A stretch of 64,000 nt of DNA from Paludibacteraceae bacterium. GTDB taxonomy: Bacteria > Bacteroidota > Bacteroidia > Bacteroidales > Paludibacteraceae. Position 1 is the first letter of the stretch; each line of letters begins with the position of its first letter. The position numbers and the translations under genes were made by a program. The notes below the pieces were generated by a model. It had not been told where the DNA came from. It did no database searches and worked only from the letters and a program-made list of their open reading frames with translations. The stretch covers positions 62,001-126,000 of the forward strand of contig JAKSLB010000006.1 in the NCBI GenBank assembly GCA_024401435.1, written 5' to 3'. This document shows, piece by piece, positions 1 to 7,377 of the stretch.

Positions 1-62
1 ATTCAAATTCAACTGGCAAACGACCTGTGTTACAAATCTCGGGAGAAACGAAAAAGAAATAA
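1..62 (+). CDS. C-terminal end of a gene entering from the left (partial)
   Basis: From base 3 one forward frame reads SNSTGKRPVLQISGETKKK and stops with TAA at 60-62. A good hairpin terminator follows at once (80-118), which fits the last 19 residues of a rightward gene. The other forward frames run into the convergent glycosyltransferase gene and look less natural. The product cannot be recognised from 19 residues. Confidence 0.4.
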   Translation, partial: SNSTGKRPVLQISGETKKK

Positions 63-79
63 AAAGTTTGATGGATATA

Positions 80-118
80 TTGGAGAATTATCATATTTTG
101 ATGATTCTCCTTTCTTTT
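80..118. terminator. Intrinsic terminator between convergent genes
   Basis: GGAGAATtATCA pairs with TGATgATTCTCC around a short AT loop, followed by TTTCTTTTT on the + strand. It lies after the partial gene ending at 62 and overlaps the last codons of the leftward glycosyltransferase (stop at 91). Confidence 0.6.
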
Positions 119-1164
119 TCCCAATTGTTATTCTCTGCTGCTTGATAATAGATGTTATGGTCAATTGGTTGATGTAAAATATTCTTTATAACTGATGCTA
201 AATATTCAGGTTCATAATGATTGATAACATATCCAGTTTGTTCTTGTTTTAATATTTTGCTGATTTCAGGAAAATCTGTTGCTAACATAGGTACATGGGC
301 ATGCATGAAATCAAAAATTCTGTTAGGTAGTGCATAATAGTAACTTAATCCTTTCTCTTCTAATAGACAGACACCTAAATCTGCACTATTTGTATAACTG
401 TTCAATTCATAGAAAGGTATATGACCTATAAATTTTACTTTGTCGTTTAAATGAAGAGAATTGACAAGGTCCTCCATTTCTTCTTTTTTGTCTCCATTTC
501 CTATAATAACGAATATAGCATCATCTATGTGTTGCATAGATTTTATAAGCCAATCAACACCTCTTCCTTCGTTAATGGCACCTTGGTAAAGAATGATTTT
601 TTTGTCGGTATAGTTAAATTTACATTCCCTTTTGTATTCTTTTAAGAAGGGGACATTTCGTAAGACTTTTAAAGTTATATTATACTTGTTTTTATAATAT
701 TGTGCGATTGATTCGCAAACTGTATATCCATCTGTTACATTAGGAAGAACCCAGTCCTCTATAGCGGTCCAGATTCTCTTTACACCAGCTCTGTTTGTTA
801 CTTCTGGTACTTCAGGGAAAAGTTCGTGTAAATCAAGTGAGTATTCGCAACGTTTTATTTTGCTGGAAAGATATGTGGCAAGCGCTGTGTCTGTGTCATT
901 TCCCCATATTCGGTCAACTTTGTGAAATAGCAGATAGAAAAACAATTTCAAATTAAATTCTGCATAAAAAAGAGGACCTTTTTTAAACCATACATTTAAT
1001 CTTTTTGTATTGTATGCTTGTTTATAAGGGTGACATGTACGATTGTTTGAACCGATGACCGTAACTTGCCATCCATTTTCATGAAAATAGGATGCTACTT
1101 TATGAACTCTCTGGTCAGATTCCAGATTGTTTGTTACTGTAAATATGATTCTTTTCGTTTCCAT
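91..1164 (-). CDS. Glycosyltransferase, GT4-like (GT-B fold)
   Basis: A 357-residue protein expected to transfer a sugar from a nucleotide donor to a glycan or lipid at the inner face of the membrane. The N-terminus (RIIFTVTNNLESDQRVHKVA) is the acceptor-domain opening of family-4 enzymes. The C-terminal half carries the donor-domain pattern: KKIILYQGAINEGRGVDWLI, then FVIIGNGDKKEEME, then VKFIGHIPFYELNSYTNSADLGVCLLE. No signal peptide or membrane span is seen. It stands alone and convergent to the partial gene on its left. A TAAATTTGC -7 box lies only 6 nt upstream of the ATG, so the transcript should be almost leaderless. The acceptor substrate cannot be inferred. Confidence 0.85.
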   Translation of the reverse strand: METKRIIFTVTNNLESDQRVHKVASYFHENGWQVTVIGSNNRTCHPYKQAYNTKRLNVWFKKGPLFYAEFNLKLFFYLLFHKVDRIWGNDTDTALATYLSSKIKRCEYSLDLHELFPEVPEVTNRAGVKRIWTAIEDWVLPNVTDGYTVCESIAQYYKNKYNITLKVLRNVPFLKEYKRECKFNYTDKKIILYQGAINEGRGVDWLIKSMQHIDDAIFVIIGNGDKKEEMEDLVNSLHLNDKVKFIGHIPFYELNSYTNSADLGVCLLEEKGLSYYYALPNRIFDFMHAHVPMLATDFPEISKILKQEQTGYVINHYEPEYLASVIKNILHQPIDHNIYYQAAENNNWEKERRIIKI

Positions 1165-1170
1165 TGGTAT

Positions 1171-1179
1171 GCAAATTTA
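1171..1179 (-). promoter_or_regulatory. -7 box TAAATTTGC for the glycosyltransferase
   Basis: Perfect match to the Bacteroidota TAnnTTTG element on the minus strand, ending 6 nt before the ATG at 1164. The predicted leader is only a few nucleotides. Confidence 0.5.
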
Positions 1180-1337
1180 TAATTCTTATCTTTATTATTG
1201 AAAACAGATATGTATATTTTATACGAGAGAGATGGTTTTCTATGTTGAAAATTGATTTTACAGGTTTTTAGAGTTCTTGCTTCTGTTTTGCTTGTATTAT
1301 ATGTATCTTTGGAAAGTATTTTTAATAATGTTTATTT

Positions 1338-2345
1338 ATGAAACATCAACAAAATTATTCATTGCTAAAACACAATACATTTGGTTTTTCTGTCCAATGT
1401 TCTGATTTTTATGTATATGATAAGAAAGAAGATTTGATTCAATTATATAATGAAGGTGTTTTTAGTCAAAAATGGTTGCCCATAGGAGGCGGTAGTAATC
1501 TTCTTATATTAAATGATTTGGAATATAATGTCGTTCAATCGAATATTCAACAAATAGAGGTAATAGAAGGTGGAGAGAAAAATTGTTTAGTGTATGTGGG
1601 ATCTGGCGTGATATGGGATGATTTTGTTCAATGGTCAATTTCAAAGAATTTGGGAGGAATTGAAAATCTGTCTTTTATACCTGGAATGGTAGGTGCGTCA
1701 CCAGTGCAAAATATAGGTGCTTATGGGGTAGAAGCAAAAGATGTGATTCGACGGGTGGAAGTATACGATACGAAACAGAACAAGTTTTATTATGTAGAGG
1801 CAGCTGATTGCTTGTTTGAATATAGAGGTAGTGTTTTTAAAAGAGATAAACACTTGATTGTTGTTGGTGTGATTTATCAGTTGACAAAAGAACCATATTA
1901 TGAATTAAAATTGGATTATGGTAACGTGCGAGAAATGTTGAAGGACCTTTCAACTATAACATTAAAGGATGTTAGAGATGTAATTGTTAATATCCGTAAG
2001 TCAAAATTGCCTTTACCGTCAGAAATCGGAAGTGCAGGAAGTTTTTTTAAAAATCCTGTCATATCAAAATCTGAATTTGAGACATTACGAACTACTTATC
2101 CAGACATTCCTTTTTATGAAGTTAGTGATGGATATAAAATACCCGCAGCATGGTTAATTAGTCAATGCGGATGGAAGGGGAAAAATATTGGTGCAGCTGG
2201 TGTGTATGAAAAACAACCCTTAATACTTGTCAATCGTGGCGGTGCAAAAGGTGAAGATGTTTTGTTTTTGATGAAACAAATTCAGATGTCTGTAAAGTGT
2301 CAATTTTCTATTCTATTGAATCCTGAGGTTTGCTTAATACAATAG
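1338..2345 (+). CDS. murB: UDP-N-acetylenolpyruvoylglucosamine reductase
   Basis: MurB reduces UDP-GlcNAc-enolpyruvate to UDP-MurNAc with NADPH and FAD, the second committed step of peptidoglycan precursor synthesis, in the cytoplasm. The 335 residues fit the family. The FAD-binding region shows LPIGGGSNLLI and ENLSFIPGMVGASPVQNIGAYGVEAKD. The catalytic segment EIGSAGSFFKNP carries the proton-donor serine. The C-terminal glutamate region is FSILLNPEVCLIQ. It is followed by its own terminator and appears monocistronic. Confidence 0.97.
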   Translation: MKHQQNYSLLKHNTFGFSVQCSDFYVYDKKEDLIQLYNEGVFSQKWLPIGGGSNLLILNDLEYNVVQSNIQQIEVIEGGEKNCLVYVGSGVIWDDFVQWSISKNLGGIENLSFIPGMVGASPVQNIGAYGVEAKDVIRRVEVYDTKQNKFYYVEAADCLFEYRGSVFKRDKHLIVVGVIYQLTKEPYYELKLDYGNVREMLKDLSTITLKDVRDVIVNIRKSKLPLPSEIGSAGSFFKNPVISKSEFETLRTTYPDIPFYEVSDGYKIPAAWLISQCGWKGKNIGAAGVYEKQPLILVNRGGAKGEDVLFLMKQIQMSVKCQFSILLNPEVCLIQ

Positions 2346-2377
2346 TAAAGCGAAATTAAATCGATTTGTATATAAAA

Positions 2378-2412
2378 TAAAAAGGTCCGAAACGAAAGTT
2401 CCGGACTTTTTT
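2378..2412 (+). terminator. Terminator after murB
   Basis: GTCCGaAAC and GTTcCGGAC form a stem around a GAAA tetraloop, flanked by AAAA and followed by TTTTTT on the + strand. Confidence 0.7.
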
Positions 2413-2709
2413 ATAACATTCAAAACAAAATCTCATATAGGTCAGATCGGATATAGTATATTTATATAATAGGGTCAATTTTGATATGGATGATTTCTTT
2501 CCTTCATCCATTACAAAGATAGAATTGAATCTCTCCGTAGTTGTGCATTTAAAGAAAAAAGATGTGGATAATTCGAAAAAATGAATGGTGGCAATGTGGA
2601 TAATTTGAAAAACAAACCTTGTTTTGTGGATGATTTGAAAAAAAACACCTTTTTGTATAATAATTTGAACATGTAGACGTTTTTGTTGTGTAAACAATAA
2701 TAAAACCGA
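2413..2709. other. Intergenic region with an array of DnaA-box-like repeats
   Basis: This stretch holds no convincing gene; a minus-strand frame across it is low-complexity Phe/Lys-rich. It contains four imperfect tandem units of about 30 bp starting at 2563, 2595, 2625 and 2654. Each opens with TGTGGATAA (two perfect copies), TGTGGATGA or TGTATAATA, and continues ATTtGAA. TGTGGATAA is the complement of the consensus DnaA box TTATCCACA. A further look-alike, TATGGATGATTT, sits near 2485. Confidence 0.55.
2563..2673 (+). repeat. Four tandem ~30-bp repeats carrying DnaA boxes
   Basis: Unit starts are spaced 32, 30 and 29 bp, about three helical turns. The shared core is TGTGGATAATTTGAAAA with increasing decay towards the right. 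The repeats sit directly upstream of a small ORF and beside dnaX. They may be an origin or DnaA-binding region, or a DnaA-controlled promoter; the sequence alone does not decide. Confidence 0.6.
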
Positions 2710-2904
2710 ATGCTTATGGTAAAATTCTTTACTCGATTTTCTAAAGGAGAAGAGTCTACTCCTATAATAGAAGAAAAACAGACTCAAAATAATGAAGAGG
2801 GACCCTCTTTAGAAACATTACAATTTATTAAAGAGTTTGCTCATTCTTATTTTCCAATTACGAAAGGATTAGATGGAAAATCAATGTCCATCTCGTTAAA
2901 TTAA
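2710..2904 (+). CDS. Small conserved-looking protein of unknown function
   Basis: A 64-residue (62 from the second ATG at 2716) hydrophilic protein with no signal peptide or membrane span. The N-terminus is basic (MVKFFTRFSKGEE), the middle is Gln/Glu-rich, and the C-terminus contains LETLQFIKEFAHSYFP and ends in SISLN. It has a proper terminator directly after its stop and lies just after the DnaA-box array, so it is probably a real gene. The helical segment is similar in style to small Bacteroidales proteins of unknown function, but I cannot assign a family. Confidence 0.55.
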   Translation: MLMVKFFTRFSKGEESTPIIEEKQTQNNEEGPSLETLQFIKEFAHSYFPITKGLDGKSMSISLN

Positions 2905-2938
2905 AAAAAAAGAGACGTGGAAAGCGTCTCTTTTTTTA
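2905..2938. terminator. Bidirectional terminator between small ORF and dnaX
   Basis: AAAAAAAGAGACG and CGTCTCTTTTTTT form a stem with a short GTGGAAAG loop. It serves the small rightward ORF and the leftward dnaX, whose stop is at 2936. Confidence 0.75.
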
Positions 2939-4733
2939 TCCTAAATCTATTTCCAGTTTAAATTGTTCTCGTAATATGTTAATTGAAGGATTGTTGTCTA
3001 TCATCCTCTTTAACCTTTCGTTGGGTGTCATTGCTTTACTAATTCCGGTCATTTCACTTAATCGAATATCTAATGTGATTTGACCATTTTTCAGTTCTGA
3101 TCGGAGAAAATTAAGTAATGGAACCATCTCGTTTCGCATCTCCTTTTCTTGGAAAGAATTATCTACAGATTGAACAAGAATGAAATCGTTCGTCAAGGTA
3201 GGTTTGCAACTTTCCATTGTGTTTTGAAGTATATGTTTTCCATGTATAGAACGAATATATTTGTTCCATGCAGCAATCATTTGTTCTTGTGTGAAATTAT
3301 TATTTTCGGCTATTTGTTTATACGCATCTTCGTTCATGTTCTCTTTTTTCTCTTCTTCATTCTTTTGCTTGAATCTCAGAATCGATAGGTGAGAGGACGC
3401 TTTAGAAGGTGAATTTGGATTAGGTGTGGCAGCAGAGCTTTGATTAACAGGTTGTGGTTGAGTTCTGTTAACTTCTGTTGCTGTCTGAACCGCTGTCTGA
3501 GTAGGAACACTTTGCGTGTTTGTGTTTGCTTGTGTGCTTTGATTCGTAGATACATTTGATGAAACCATATTCGCAAATATGGTTTCAATGTTTAATGGAA
3601 TGTCAGCAAGAAGTTCTTCTAATTCTTCATATTTTTTTTTTGTCCGACAATTGGCAAAGTCGGATAAGCGTCAATTCAACAAGCAACCGTTTGTTTTTAC
3701 TGTTCCGGTAGTTTAGATCACATTGATTAGTTAACATCAAGCCTTTTATGAGAAAGTCACTATCGCAAGTTTGTGCTTGTTGTTTATATTGATTTTTTGT
3801 TTCTGCCCCAACTTCCAAAAGGTCAATAGTTTTTTCGTCTTTGCAGACAAGTAAGTTTCTGAAATGAGAACTTAAGCCACTAATGAAGTGTTGAGCTTCG
3901 AAACCTTTGCTTAATATACTGTTAAATATGAGTAATGCGTCGGATATGTTGCCTTGACTGAAATTGTCTACAAGTTTGAAGTAATAATCGTAGTCGAGAA
4001 CGTTTAGATTGTCGATTACATTCTTGTATGTTACATTTCCACCGGAACATACGGTTACTTGGTCAAAAATAGATAAGGCATCACGCATAGCACCATCTGC
4101 TTTTTGTGCAATGACACTTAATCCTTCAGTTTCAGTTTTGATTCCTTCTTTTTCAGCAATCATTTGTAGTTGCTTAACCACGTCACTAATGCCTATTCGA
4201 TTGAAATCGTAAATTTGACAACGGGATAGAATCGTAGGGAGCACCTTGTGCTTTTCGGTGGTTGCCATGATGAAAATGGCATAAGAAGGAGGTTCCTCCA
4301 ATGTTTTAAGGAAAGCATTAAAGGCTGCTGTTGAAAGCATGTGAACCTCATCTATGATATAGACACTGTAATGACCAATTTGAGGTGGTATGCGAACTTG
4401 TTCTATAAGTGAACGGATGTCATCCACACTATTGTTGGATGCAGCATCAAGTTCGTGAATATTATAGGATCTTTGTTCGTTAAATGCTTTACATGATTCG
4501 CATTCATTGCATGCTTCATGATCGGCTGTAGGATTAAGACAATTGATTGTCTTTGCAAAAATACGCGCACAAGTTGTCTTGCCTACACCTCTTGGCCCAC
4601 AGAAAAGGTAAGAATGAGCAAGTTTCCCACTGGCAATAGCGCTTTTGAGCGTACTTGTCAATGATGGTTGTCCTACCACAGAAAGGAATGTGGAAGGTCT
4701 GTATTTCCTTGCTGATACTATAAAGTTTTCCAT
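2936..4733 (-). CDS. dnaX: DNA polymerase III subunits tau/gamma, expressed through a 10-A slippage site
   Basis: DnaX is the clamp-loader ATPase of the replisome. Frame 0 (4733 to 3627) gives 368 residues with Walker A GPRGVGKTTCARIF, the zinc module C..C-NECESC, Walker B DEVHML and sensor SRC. It ends DKKKI-stop immediately after a run of ten A (+ strand T at 3632-3641). The frame reached by dropping one A continues KKKYEELEELL..., then a Gln/Thr/Pro-rich linker and a tau-like C-terminal domain to 2936. Merged length is about 598 residues, the usual size in the phylum. The 368-residue product would be gamma (domains I-III) and the merged product tau. A homopolymer sequencing error is the alternative. 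A TATCTTTGC -7 box lies at 4753-4761. Confidence 0.9.
3632..3641 (-). promoter_or_regulatory. dnaX: Slippery A10 run inside dnaX
   Basis: Coding strand reads GAC, ten A, TATGAAG. With ten A the frame ends ATA TGA right after the run. With nine A it continues TAT GAA GAA TTA into the tau domain. A -1 shift instead meets TAG four codons on. Long A runs are where RNA polymerase slips, as known for Thermus thermophilus dnaX. Confidence 0.65.
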
Positions 4734-4752
4734 GTGTCTTTTTATTTTGGAT

Positions 4753-4761
4753 GCAAAGATA
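4753..4761 (-). promoter_or_regulatory. -7 box TATCTTTGC for dnaX
   Basis: Perfect TAnnTTTG element on the minus strand, 20 nt before the dnaX ATG at 4733. Confidence 0.5.
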
Positions 4762-4766
4762 CTGAA

Positions 4767-4793
4767 TTTAATTAAGAATTAAGAATTAAGAAT
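4767..4793. repeat. Heptanucleotide tandem repeat AATTAAG
   Basis: About 3.5 copies of AATTAAG lie just upstream of the dnaX promoter, between dnaX and the PPOX lipoprotein gene. It is a short low-complexity repeat that could vary in copy number. Confidence 0.5.
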
Positions 4794-4857
4794 CCGAATT
4801 GTGAAATGAATTTGGTTGAACTTTATTCATTAATAATAATTAAAGTGTTACAGTTCT

Positions 4858-5409
4858 TTACCATCTTATTTCAATATCTTCTTCTCCAAACGATGAGAGG
4901 TATGCAACGCCATCTTTAAAGAAATATACAGCTGTGTTGTCGTCATTTTCATCATACATCTTACGAAGTGATGTGTAGTCATCAAGCATTGATTTTTTTG
5001 CTTCGACTCTAGTGTCTTCGACCAATGTGCCTGACACACGAATCCAAGTTCCTTTTTCTATGTCATATGCGCATAATTCTGCTTTTGAATTGTTGGATAA
5101 TTGTTGCGCAGTTCTTTTACGATGTCCTGTTTGAATGTATAATTTTCCTTCGAAAATGTGTATGGTGCCAAATGGACGAACGCGTGGTTGACCATTATCA
5201 TCAGTGGCAAGATAATAGACTCCACATTTTTTTATGAAATCGTGTACCTTTTGTATGTTTTCCATGTTGTTAGTTTGATATTTTGTTGGATCAATTATTT
5301 CTGTTTGATTTGCTTGTGTGTCATTTGTGTTAGTGTTTTCCGTCGATTCTGTACAACTGAATAGACACAAAGTCATGATTGCTACTAGTAATTTTTTCCT
5401 TGTTTCCAT
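4858..5409 (-). CDS. Lipoprotein with a pyridoxamine-phosphate-oxidase-like (PPOX) flavin-binding domain
   Basis: 183 residues. Residues 1-19 are a lipoprotein signal (KKLLVAIMTLCLFSC, lipid Cys at 19), followed by an Asn/Thr-rich linker. Residues from about 48 form a PPOX split barrel: HDFIKKCGVYYLATDDNGQPRVRPFGTIHIFEGKLYIQTG, then KAELCAYDIEKGTWIRVSGTLVED. The FPVRPFG-like segment resembles NimA-type and FMN-binding family members, which normally are cytoplasmic. Placing the domain behind a lipobox is unusual and implies a periplasmic or surface flavoprotein, or one with another ligand. It lies 41 nt downstream of another lipoprotein gene and is probably co-transcribed with it. Substrate unknown. 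Confidence 0.8.
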   Translation of the reverse strand: METRKKLLVAIMTLCLFSCTESTENTNTNDTQANQTEIIDPTKYQTNNMENIQKVHDFIKKCGVYYLATDDNGQPRVRPFGTIHIFEGKLYIQTGHRKRTAQQLSNNSKAELCAYDIEKGTWIRVSGTLVEDTRVEAKKSMLDDYTSLRKMYDENDDNTAVYFFKDGVAYLSSFGEEDIEIRW

Positions 5410-5449
5410 ATCTAATTTATTTTATTTGTTATTTGTTCACTTTGTCTTG

Positions 5450-6472
5450 CTAAAAGCCTGTTACAAGAATGCTTTTAGCACCTTTGATTCCACATTTTTT
5501 TTGATGTGAAGCATAAGCTTCAATAGCTCTGTTTAGAATCTGTTGGTTTGATTCTCCTTTAATATATCCCGTAATGGCATCATGAATCGTGTAAGCTTCA
5601 GGTGCCATTAGATTTTTAGTCCATACGATTGGATTCACATTGGCTTTTTCTAAATAGGGAGAGAAAAACGTTCTGCTTATACATGCTAATATGATAACAT
5701 CTCGTTTTTGCCCATCGGTATTTTGAAAACTATCACTGATGTTAAATTCCATTAGACCATCATGTCCTATGTAGGCAACTAATTGTGCATTTCCACAAGA
5801 TCCAATGACCATATTCTGGATGTTTAAAGTGTCTTTCCATTTTCCACATGCGCTAGAGAGAAAATCGGAAGTGCATTGCCCAATATATTTTCCGTTATAA
5901 GCATCTGCTATTAAATAAAAGTCTTTTGTGTTATGCTTAAATATAAGTCTTTCTAAAATGGTATCATTCAGTTGTATAGTTTTGATGAGATTCCATTCTG
6001 TACTTTTCTTAAAATAAGTTTTTATTCCGAATCCACATCCCCAATAGAGATTAGTGGATGGCTTCTGACCATTTCCGATACTTTTGGGAACAGGTACTAT
6101 GCCTTGGTTTTCATTGTCACACAATGCAACAAAAATATGTATTGTTTTTAATGTGCTATCAAATTCGGTGTGTTGTTCGGTACGTTTTCTTACAGGGATG
6201 CCATAGTCTGGGTCTTCGGAATTTCTCATAATGCTATCGAAATTCATATATTCATAATCTTCTGTAGGATAGGTAGTTGTTTCGTCTGAGAAGTCATCAG
6301 CAGTATTTTTGCTTGTAAAAGTATCTGTAATGTTTTGAGAGTCAATTTGTGTAATGGTATCTTGTCGCTGAATTTCCGTAGCGTCTGTCACAACTTTTTT
6401 TGAATCGTTTTTGGAACAGGAAAATATGAGAAGAAGTAAAAAACAAAATATGTAATGTTGTTTATGACTCAT
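5450..6472 (-). CDS. Conserved lipoprotein of unknown function with a caspase-like His/Cys pair
   Basis: 340 residues. Residues 1-19 are a lipoprotein signal (HYIFCFLLLLIFSC, Cys 19), followed by a Thr/Asp-rich linker to about residue 105. The folded part begins TIHIFVALCDNENQGIVPVP. It carries YIGHDGLMEF (His about 237) and VIILACISRTFF (Cys about 264). A His-Gly strand end followed some 25-30 residues later by a hydrophobic strand ending in ACxS is the arrangement seen in clan CD peptidases and CHAT domains; here it is inference only. I recall similar unannotated proteins in other Gram-negatives but cannot name a family. A TACCTTTG -7 box lies at 6504-6511. Confidence 0.75.
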   Translation of the reverse strand: MSHKQHYIFCFLLLLIFSCSKNDSKKVVTDATEIQRQDTITQIDSQNITDTFTSKNTADDFSDETTTYPTEDYEYMNFDSIMRNSEDPDYGIPVRKRTEQHTEFDSTLKTIHIFVALCDNENQGIVPVPKSIGNGQKPSTNLYWGCGFGIKTYFKKSTEWNLIKTIQLNDTILERLIFKHNTKDFYLIADAYNGKYIGQCTSDFLSSACGKWKDTLNIQNMVIGSCGNAQLVAYIGHDGLMEFNISDSFQNTDGQKRDVIILACISRTFFSPYLEKANVNPIVWTKNLMAPEAYTIHDAITGYIKGESNQQILNRAIEAYASHQKKCGIKGAKSILVTGF

Positions 6473-6503
6473 ATAACATTCATTAGAGATTAATCTATGT
6501 TGC

Positions 6504-6511
6504 CAAAGGTA
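6504..6511 (-). promoter_or_regulatory. -7 box TACCTTTG for the two-lipoprotein operon
   Basis: Perfect TAnnTTTG match on the minus strand about 32 nt before the ATG at 6472. Confidence 0.4.
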
Positions 6512-6537
6512 TAAAAAAAGTAAGTTTTACCTACCCA

Positions 6538-7194
6538 TTATTTTAGTTTTTGTAGAAATTTTTGTGTGAAGGCATAGGCGAATGGTGTGGCAAAGAATGA
6601 TTCCAAAGCAAGTTTTACTATGATTTGGATAACAATCATTGTGAATAAATCGTGATGAGGTACTGTACCATAAAATGCTATTAGAACAAATAGGGTGGTG
6701 TCTATTGTATAACCAAAGATAGAAGACCCAATGGCTCTAATGCCAAACCATTTTCCTTTTGTTTTCTTTTTGATAGCTTCAAAACTCCATGAGTTAATCA
6801 ATTCTCCGCAAAGGAAAGCAATGAGGGAAGCTAAAGTGATACGGGGAACAATGCCAAAGACTGTTTCGTATGCTATGGCTTGTGTGGTGGTTTCTTCTGG
6901 ATAGGGTAAGAATGTTCCTATCCATGTGAAGAACGTAAAGATGATTTCGCATAAAAAAGTGAGCCAGATGACTTTTTTGGCGGTTTTAAATCCCCATATT
7001 TCTGTTAATACATCTCCTAACATATAAGTTATAGGGAAGATGATTGTTCCTGCATCGAAAATCGTGATACCCTTTACATTGATCAGCTTGACAGCCATGG
7101 CATTAGCGGTCAAATAACATGTAATCAGAATTGATACAATGATGACAAAGGTGGTCGCTTGTCGGTTTTTTTCAGGGTTTTCCGTAACCTGCAT
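6538..7194 (-). CDS. Queuosine precursor transporter (YhhQ/VUT family)
   Basis: Inner-membrane protein of about 218 residues with at least five or six hydrophobic helices, of the DUF165/YhhQ family that imports preQ0/preQ1 for queuosine synthesis. Typical features are the early segment VKLINVKGITIFDAGTIIFPITYMLGDVLTEIWGFKTAKKVIW and the later ELINSWSFEAIKKKTKG with IGSSIFGYTIDTTLFVLIAFYG. The start is set at the ATG at 7194. The longer frame would begin with TTG at 7248, inside the predicted -7 box (7245-7253) and therefore upstream of the transcript start. No preQ1 riboswitch was seen in the short leader. Confidence 0.88.
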   Translation of the reverse strand: MQVTENPEKNRQATTFVIIVSILITCYLTANAMAVKLINVKGITIFDAGTIIFPITYMLGDVLTEIWGFKTAKKVIWLTFLCEIIFTFFTWIGTFLPYPEETTTQAIAYETVFGIVPRITLASLIAFLCGELINSWSFEAIKKKTKGKWFGIRAIGSSIFGYTIDTTLFVLIAFYGTVPHHDLFTMIVIQIIVKLALESFFATPFAYAFTQKFLQKLK

Positions 7195-7244
7195 AATTGT
7201 TAACTTTAAAATTATGAAACTAAAATTGCTTCTATTTGTAGGAT

Positions 7245-7253
7245 GCAAAGTTA
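7245..7253 (-). promoter_or_regulatory. -7 box TAACTTTGC for the queuosine precursor transporter
   Basis: Perfect match on the minus strand. Its position excludes the upstream TTG start. Confidence 0.5.
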
Positions 7254-7346
7254 ATATTTTCTTATGAATTTTGGCAACTATTTGAATTCTTCCGAAATGA
7301 TTCGATATAGAGTTTGTATAATGGTATAGAAGAAGTAAAAAAATTG

Positions 7347-7355
7347 TATATTTGC
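7347..7355 (+). promoter_or_regulatory. -7 box TATATTTGC for pyrK-pyrD
   Basis: Perfect TAnnTTTG match. The transcript would start near 7362, so the ATG at 7378 is favoured over the GTG at 7363. Confidence 0.5.
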
Positions 7356-7377
7356 ATTAATTGTGATTTCAAGAATT

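Noticed and set aside
2356..2787. 143-codon minus-strand ORF over the DnaA-box array
   Set aside because: Low-complexity Phe/Lys/His sequence produced by the tandem repeats and by the murB terminator; overlaps the small forward gene.
3376..3588. Second minus-strand ORF inside the dnaX linker
   Set aside because: A shadow of the Gln/Thr/Pro-rich linker of the tau frame; the tau frame itself continues to a plausible C-terminal domain.
3569..3641. Explaining the dnaX break by -1 ribosomal frameshifting as in E. coli
   Set aside because: The -1 frame after the A run reaches TAG within about four codons; only removal of one A, or an equivalent +1 or -2 shift, opens the tau frame.
7100..7330. preQ1 riboswitch before the queuosine precursor transporter
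   Set aside because: No preQ1 aptamer-like pattern is visible, and the promoter at 7245-7253 leaves a leader of only about 45 nt.
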